The notes under the pieces were generated by a model. The model did not search any database and was not told where the DNA came from. It worked only from the letters and a program-made list of their open reading frames with translations. Below, piece after piece: positions 1 to 9,000 of a DNA stretch of 63,577 bases. The stretch's first letter is position 1; each line of letters starts with the position of its first letter. Origin of the DNA: a virus. Made by a program: the position numbers and the translations under genes. Where the stretch lies: IMG/VR virus record IMGVR_UViG_3300033183_000158, positions 1 through 63,577 of that record. One strand, 5' to 3'.

Positions 1-3000
1 GAGAGTGTACCAGGCACTCCATTTGCAGTAAAGCGTCCTGTTACAGAAACAGTAGAAGCTGCAAGTACTGCAAATCTTTCTGAAGAAGATCTTCTAGCTT
101 ATGAAGAACAGGTTAAACATATTAAGAAAGAGATAGGTCGTAAGCGTGGAGCGCTAAAACGTGCTAAGCGTCCTGAGACTATTGAAAGGCTTAATAATGA
201 AATTGCTGCTTTAGAGTCTAAACTAGAAACAGTTCTTACACAAGGCAAAGCTCAGCCTACTATTGCTGATCCTGAGCTAAATGTTGATGCTACTCCAGAA
301 GAACAGGTAGAGCAGGAGGCTGAAAACAATGCAAATGATACTGTTGAACCTATAGAGCTAGCTCAAAAGGTAGAAAACCTAGAGCTAGATATGTATTCGT
401 TTGGGGTTACTCTAAATAGCAAACTTGTACTAGAAGACGGTAAAGTTGTAGGAGTTAAAGAACCTTTAACGGCAGAGGAAACTAAAGTCCTCGAAGCTAT
501 GTATGGTTTAGAAGTAGGTGATGACTTATTTATCCGTCCTACCTCTGAAGCATATAACGGCTATGGTGTCTTTACAAAAGACGGTGTAATGATTGGGGAA
601 ATGTATACTCCTGCAATTGCACGTAGAAGATACAATGCCGCGCTTAAAAAATTAAATGAGGCTACTAATCCTGAGCAACGTGCAAAGCTAGAACTAGATC
701 TTCTTAAAGAAGATGCAAGAGTTGAACGTGCAGAAGCTATGCAGTCTTTATTTGATCAAGGAATCACTGAGATTACTACAGTTGTAAAAGCTTCTACTGC
801 AGGAGCAGTATTGTTTGGTAATAAAGAAAGACCTTTATCTGAAGCGCTCTCTAAAGAATCTTTTGCTAAACATGGTATTGCTTATGGAGAAACTACATCA
901 GGAGCTGCTAAGAGTGCTGTAAGTGGTGTATCTGTAGAGCAGTCTGATATAGTTAAGGGTCAGCTTTATGTTTTTGTAGAAGGTGTTACGGGGCTAATTG
1001 CTGTTCCAGTAGATTCCCCTACTGTAAAAGAAGCAGGTCTTCTTGATCAGTTAGAAGCAGATTTAATTGCATTAGCTGCACATGTAACAAGTACTGACGG
1101 TGCTCAGTTATCTGGTACTCCTGAATATGATGCAATCATTGCACGCATTGCTGACTACTTGCCTGTTACAGGTAGTAAAGGTATTCGTGTCGTTCGCCAA
1201 ACAAATAGAGGCAAAACGTTTGTAAACCTAAAGCTTCCTATCCAGGGAGCTGAAATGGAGATTGTTCTTATAGATGCAAATGGTAATTCTAACTTTACTC
1301 CAGGAGAAGAAAACCATTTTAAAGAACAAGCGATTAAAATTCAGGAAGAGGGTCGTACGTTTACAATTCCTTTTACGCAAGTAATGAACTTGTTGGGAGA
1401 TAAGCTTACTGATGTTAATACACAAAAATTAAAAAACTCTGATCCTGAAACACGTGCTAAATACTTAGCTCAGATTGGTCAAAGGATGACTACAAACCTA
1501 GAGTCTTTTACAGATGCTAATGGTAAAAAATACCATGTATCTCCTAAGACAGTCGGTAATCAATACGGGGCTTCTATTCAACATGATGCTGTATCGCATA
1601 ACCTAAAACCTACACTTCAACAAAAAGCAGAGCGTGTAAACGCGGTTGCTCCTGATGAAGTAAGAGAAAAGGTAAAACGTAATAAGCCTAAAGAGCGTAG
1701 AGTTAAGAGAGGTAAAAAGACTTCTAAAAATAAAACAGGTCGCGATGCTATGGACGATGCTTTAGGGCTTAGTCTAAAAGTAGATGGCGACAATATTAAT
1801 GATGGTAAGACTGAGGATCTTGATGCTGCTGAAGCTTGGTGGCGTAAGGCTTTCCCTAATGTGCCGTTTATTCGTGTAGAAGGTCTTATCAATAACGGTG
1901 GTGAGCTCGCATACGGTTTGTTTGCAAACGCTTCTGTAACACTTTCTAATCTTGCGTTGCCTGGTACTGTGTACCACGAAGGTTTCCACACTGCAATGCA
2001 CCTGTACTTGACAGAAGAAGAGCGCTCTAAGATTTATTCTGAAGCACGTGCAGAACTTTCTAAGCTTTCTCCGGAAGAGTTTAAAGAAGCAATGCGTGTT
2101 GCTCGAGTGTCTGGCGTATCTAATGTGTCGGAGCTTACAGATCTGCAAGTAGAAGAGTACGTAGCTGAAAAGTTCCGTGCCTTTATGATCGTAGGCGAGA
2201 GCGAATACACACCTAAAACTCGTATTGGTCGTTGGTTTAAAAAGCTTAAGGACTTAATCAAGATGTTCTTGAGCAACCGTAAGCACACTGATCGACTATT
2301 CCAAAATATTAAAGCAGGTAAGTTTAACTACAAGCCTACGCCGCAGATGATTGCTCATGCAAATACAATGTCTGCTAATCTTAAGGCGTTACCTGAGATG
2401 ACTACTCGTGAGATCAACGAGAGTGTAAACATTATTACTCGTCTTGTTCCTGGCGCTATTCAGGATATTCAAGACAACGCTGAAGAATATGGTATTAAAC
2501 CAGGCGACAATATTTCTGAGTGGGTTGGTGCTGTATTGTATGACTACCTACAAGAGAATCTTGTTGATCGTGGTATTGGAAACATTGAAAACATTGTAAA
2601 GGTTCTCAATAACTTTGACGATACAGATCTATCTCCAGGTATTCTAAGCCGCGTAATGCATGCATTCAAATTGCGTTACGGTGTAGACTTAGCAAACGCT
2701 ACACTAAATGACTTGAACCGTAAGAATGTAGAACAGATTGACGCTCTTGAGTCAGATCAAGAGATTGATAATGCTGATGCAATGGACGGTAGAATTGAAC
2801 GTAACTGGGATGACTCTTTCTTATTCCATAATCCTAAAGACTCTGTGTCACAGGATGTACGTAATACTATTCAGAGTCTTCCAAAGATTGATAGATTTGA
2901 AGGAGATAAGTTGTATGCATCTAAAGATAACTTCTTTGGCATTCGTCAGTTTGTAGAGTTTGATGCTGTCTATCCATACTTAGAGGCAAACCTAGCAGGT

Positions 3001-6000
3001 ATTGCATCTGTACAAGAAATGATGGACCGTATTTACGAATTTGCAAACAGTGCAGATCCAACATTCATGGCTTTATACAAGAAGCTAACAATTGGAGATG
3101 GTGCTGCAAACCTTCGTAGTGCATTCTACACACACTTTGCAAAACAACGCCCTACAGTTTTGATGGCTGTGTTTGAAGACGGTGTTATTAAAATGATTCC
3201 TGTTAACAGAAACAACAGCGAGTTTTTGATTAGAGATAAGTTTATTAGTCAAGCTTCTGCACACAGATCTGAGAACAACCTTAACCCTGGTCAGCAAAAA
3301 GCTAAGATTGTAGAGCTACGTAAGCCTTTGCGTAAAGCAGAAAACTTAACTAATGAGGAGTTTGCTAAGCGTTACTCTCAAGTATTAGGTTCTATGGGCA
3401 TGTCGTTAGTAGAAGGCGGCGTAGACGTTGTAGAAAAAGCAATTGCTCGCGAGCTAAATAAAGGCACCCTTGACAAACAAGAGTTAAAGACTAAGCTTGG
3501 ATACATTATAGAAGCATATGTAGCAGATAACATTGAGAATGAGCGTAAGAACTTAACAGACTTTGGTCGTTCTATTCGTTACTACAAGTCAGAAGCCATT
3601 CAAAATGTAATGCAAAACGTAGAAGGTAAGAACCTCTACGGGGTTACACAGTCTAATCACATTGCTCGTGTGTTAGACATGCTTAAAGATCCTGCAAAAG
3701 AAGCACAGGCAAGACAAATTCTTGCAGAGATGCTTAAAGATCCTCGAGTACGTCACAGTAACTACATGAGACTTATTGTTAAGTACGGTGTAGTTAATGA
3801 TAAAAACGAATTAGTTGAAGCTCAGGCGTCTGTAGAACCTTTAATGGAAAATGGGTTACCTATTATTAATAGAGAAGGTTTAGAAAAAATAAACTATTCT
3901 CTTCTTGATGGTCTTAAGACAGATAAAGATGGGGTTCGCTACGGCGACATGAATGAGGTAGAGTTTGTTGCTCTTAGTGTAGCAGGATACTTACGTGGTG
4001 GTCAAGATCTTAAAGATGCAGGAGAGCGCAGCGATGTGATTACTACACCAGCTCTTACACCATCAGATAAAGGAACTCTTTATCTAATGAATACACCTAG
4101 ATGGGATCGCCAAGATGTTCGTAGAAATTTCCACGACGGTTCTGGTGCAGAGCTATCTACGGTATTAATATCTAGAGCCCTGCACGGTGAGCTTCAGGCA
4201 ATGCGTCAGGAAGGTCGTCGTCTATTTGGGGATAACATTGATGGTCCTCTTACTGAAGACATGCTAATTCCTGGACAGGCGCTGCAAACTTACTATGATA
4301 CAGACGGTAATGGTAATGTAGTTGTAGACGGTAAAGTTGTTGGTAATGGCTTTAAGTCTTCTTTGCTATCAGGCATTGACATGGCTGCTCTTACTGAAGA
4401 AGAGCGCAAAACTATTCAGACTTTGATCCAGCCTAATGGCATTCCTATGGGAGGCTTTGGATCTTTAGTTCCTGCCGTAGCGCGTATTATTAAAAAATAC
4501 ACTGTACAACAAGAAGCTGATCGCATTGAAAAGCTTATTCTACAAGCGGCAGAAAAGTCTCCAGAGTTTAAAATGCAAGTCAATGCGCAGCCAGGTAAAA
4601 GCTTGGAAGATCGTGCACGTCGTATTGCTTTAGGAGATAAGAACAATATTGGAATGGCTTTGCACAACATGTTGCATAACTATGAAATGCAAACCCTGTT
4701 CTACGGTACAGAAGGAGAATACAAAAATGATGTAGACCACGGTAAACGTGCTGCGTCTCCGTGGACTCCAGGTATTGCATTAGATACTACTCAGTTCTCA
4801 AGCCCTACATATAGAGTGGCAACAATGTCTGACATCAAAGTAACTTCTGCGTCGTACCAAGCAATGGAAGATCAGCTTACTGCAGACATTCTAGATGCTA
4901 AGCACAAAGGTAAAGCTGAGAAAACTGCTAAAGGAGCTGCTACAAAAGCGGGTAAAGAAGCACGTAAAGAAGCACGTGAATTGCTAAAAGGGTACAGAAA
5001 CATTGAAAGTACTGATGCCCAAGGGTACATGACCATTGATAGATTCCAAGAGATTATGAGAGCTCGTGGATTAGGATCTAAGTATGACCCGTTAATAGAG
5101 AAAGTTAAAGCAGGTAAAAAACTTACGCCGCGTGAGCTTAAGTATTTCTTAGACCCTGTAAAACCTTTCTACTATAGCCGTTCTTATGATCCTCGTTTAG
5201 GGCGTATGAGCTCTAATCTTATCAAGCTTTCTTCTTTGCCTTTAATTCCTCAACTAACAAGAGGTACAGAGCTAGATAAGCTGCGTCTCTGGATGGAGAA
5301 TAAAGATTCTGGTGTAAAAGCAGGACCTAACAGAGTTGATGAAGTTGTATACCAAACTGCTCACAAGGTAGGTAGTTACGAAGTGTCTACTCCTCACTCT
5401 GTAGACGCTGATGGTAATGTTACATTTGATCCTAAGTCAATGCTTGAGGCAGGTATTAGAGAGTTGCCTCACGAAGGATATACTATCCAGCTTGACAATC
5501 CTGAGCACTTAGTAGATGCTAAAGCTAAGGTAGGTTCACAGTTAGCAAAACTTATTATTGAAGGGCTAGATCCTTCAGCAACATACGGTACGTTTGGTAG
5601 CGCTGATTCATTAATCAATAACTACCAGTCTACTATTGCAGAGCTTGTTCAAATTGCACATGATAAACTTATTGAAGATATAGGTGCAGTTGTAAATGAA
5701 GACGGCTCGATGGAGTTTACTGAGAAGAGTCTTGAAAAACTTGGAAGCATTATTCAGGATGAGCTTGGTCGTAGAAACGCCACAGAAGTTCTTAAGCAAG
5801 GATTGCAGGTTACTCCTGATGGTAAGAGATTTGTTGTACCAGCATTCTTCTCGGGTGCTGCTAGTAAGGTAGAATCTCTAATGCTTTCTCTCTACACTCA
5901 GCGTGTAGTAAACATTAAAGTTCCTGGTGGTACAGCAGTACAGGCATCTAGTTCTTTGATGGTAGGTAAAGATCGCCCAAGACTATCTGCGAAGCTTAAA

Positions 6001-9000
6001 CCTGATGGTGGTATCGACTACTACGAGGTAATGCTTCCTGCATATATGAAAGAGCAGATGACGGACAGTAAAGGTAGAGTGCTACCGATTGACCAGATTC
6101 CAGAAGAAGCTCTTGAGATTATTGGTTACCGTATTCCTACAGAGGGTAAAAACTCTATGGCTCCTATGAAAGTTGTAGGATTCCTTCCTCCAGAGTACGG
6201 AGGGACTATTGCTGTGCCTGATGAGTTTATTGTGCAAATGGGATCTGACTTTGATATTGATAAGTTATTCTTGCAGATGCGCAACATTCCAAAGAAAGAT
6301 GCAGGCAACCAGCCTATGGAATTAACTCGTGAGCAAGAGTTGCAAAACAATCTCTTTGACATGATTCATACAGTCTTAAGACATCCTTCTCACTTTAGAG
6401 ATGTGATAAGCCCTCAAGGGTTTGAAGGTCTTAAAGAGACTGCTAGCAAAATTGCTCAGCTACGCGGTAAGAGTGAAAACGCTAGACTTAATACTCTATT
6501 GTTCTCTACTCAAAATGAATTCCGCAACCGTAACGCCATTGGTAGTAGCATGATTGGTATTGCTGCTAACTTTAATGTCTTTATGGCTGTTGCTCAGAAC
6601 ACTGATATGGTGTTAGCAGATGGTATTATGATTGAGCATGTTGTTACTCCAGAGCTAAAAGCTGCTTATCCAAACCAGGTAAGTGCTAATGCTAAGGTTG
6701 GTAGCACTGTAAGAATTCGCCATACTAATATTGGTAAGAATGACGCAGGGACTTATGTCAATGCAGAAGGCAAGCTAATCTCTGCAGAGATGAAGCAGTT
6801 CATTGCGGCTACCGTAGATAATGCTAAAGATCCAATCTTTGATAAGTTTAACGGAAAGGCATACACCTTACCTACAATTCTTACTATGGTTTCTGTGGGT
6901 GTACCTACAGAGACTGCGCTTATGTTCGCAGCACAGCCTATTATTATAGAAGCTGCTACTGCATACGATAATAATCGTTCTGTATTTGGTACAGGATCTA
7001 CTACAGAATTTAATGAGGTTAAAGGAAACTACATCAGAGAAATTCTGAAACTAATTCCAAGCCAGCGCAATCTAAAACCTGAAGAAAAAATTGCAGATTG
7101 GAACACAATCCCAGATGTAATTGCTAAGCTACAGCAGCAAGGAGAAATTACTTCTGAGCCTAATACAAGTAACAAGTTGTTGCGTAGAGGGATTGAAGTA
7201 GATCCTGCAAGCTTAGAAGGAGAGCAAAAGCTTAACTACTTGGTGCAACAGTTACATGTATTGCAAGAGTTCTCAGAAACTCGTAAGAGTGCTATGGCAG
7301 CACAAGATAGTGTTAAGTTGTACAAAACTGATGTTACAAGTGCTGGACCTTCTACAAGTAGATCTCATGAGTTAGATTACATTATGAGGTCTATGGATGC
7401 AGATCCTAAGATTTACATTGATAATGTTCCTGCGCATGTTGCTATCTACCCTGAACGAGCTCGTCGTCTTGAAAGTGAAGGTACGCTGCAAGGACAGTAC
7501 ACTGCTACGGGAGAAAAAATATTTGATGTACCAGAGCAAAGTGCTTACCCGATCCTAGAGTCTTACTATGAAAATGTATCAGTACGCTCTAGAGAAATGC
7601 TTAAGCACTTCTTTATCTCTGAAACTACAGGTGTACTTGCATTTACAGACAAGGCAATGCAGGTATTTAATAACGGACGCTGGGATGAGAAGGTTGCAAA
7701 CAAAGTAAAACGTTTGGTAAACCAACAAGCTCTTTCTAAAGTTCCTGCACTACAAGATCTAGATGCTTCTATTATGTTGGGTATAAACCGTATCCCAGCA
7801 AATGGTCAGGCATGGACTGAAAAAGAGATAATGAATGGTGAAGCTCCTGTTGCTGTTGTTTTACGATACGCACAACAGAAATACCCAGACCTGGCAAATA
7901 ATCCTTACCACATTTTAAATAAGCTAAAGCCTGAGTTTAACAAGAAGACTGTAGAGTCTAACTTAGGTATGCGTCTTATCAGTTTTGAAAACATCTCAGA
8001 TTCTGTAATTGATGAAGCACTTACGGAATCGTTAGAAGAAATGTTGTTTGGTAATGATCCTTTGTTGAAGCTACTTGCTGAGCAGTTAGTTAAGTATAAC
8101 TTCTTGACCAAGGGTATGGCATTCCAAAGAGATTCTTTCGCTAAGTTGTTAAGCCCTGATATCCTGGAAAGCATGAACATTCCAGATCAGTTGTACATTG
8201 AAATGAACAATTTACAGGGGTCTATGCCGCAACTAACGTTAGATCAATATGCTAGTGTTAACTACCGAGACTTTGCTAAACCTTTTGCACTTAATAAAGA
8301 TGAGTGGCAAGATGGTAAAGACGCGGGTGCTGATGGTGGGTTTGTTGTAAGTGCTTCAAAATCTCGTAGGTTAGGACCTTATGTACTAAGAACGGGTAAT
8401 GGTAGTCTTATGAACCCTGAGTACTACGATGCAGACTCTAGCGCTATTTTATACAAGCGTGTTACTGATGGTAGTGTAGAAGTTGATGAAGGATCAGTTG
8501 CTTATGTTCCAATTCAAAAACGTGGTATTCGTGGTAAGCTTGTAGAGCTTGATGGTTCTTCTGCAATACATCCTACTGTAGGTAAAAGCTTATCTAAGAT
8601 CTCGTTTGGTGAGACTGAGGCTACTGCTACTACAGAAGAAAAAGTAGACATGTTGCAGGCAAACTTTGCTGCAGCTGGTATCCAGGTAGTTGTTCGCACC
8701 GATGAAACAATGTCTGAAAACGCAAGTGTTAAAACTGAAGGAGGAAAATCTCTGATAACCCTTAATCCAAATCAAGTATTTGGTGATACCGTTATTCACG
8801 AGTTTGGTCACATCTATGTAGATCTTCTTGGTGTAGATAATCCATTGGTTGCTCAAGGTATCGCACAGTTAAAAGGCACACAACTTTGGAAAGATGTTGC
8901 AGCTCGTTATCCAGAACTGTCTGGAGACGCACTTGCAAAAGAAGTTCTTGTTACTGCTATAGGTAGAGAGGGATCTAAACTGTTTAACGAACAGCGTAGT

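Noticed and set aside
1617-1991. 124-aa minus-strand frame inside the giant gene
   Set aside because: It is opposite a highly conserved zincin region, is serine- and leucine-rich as expected for antisense shadows, and has no gene context.
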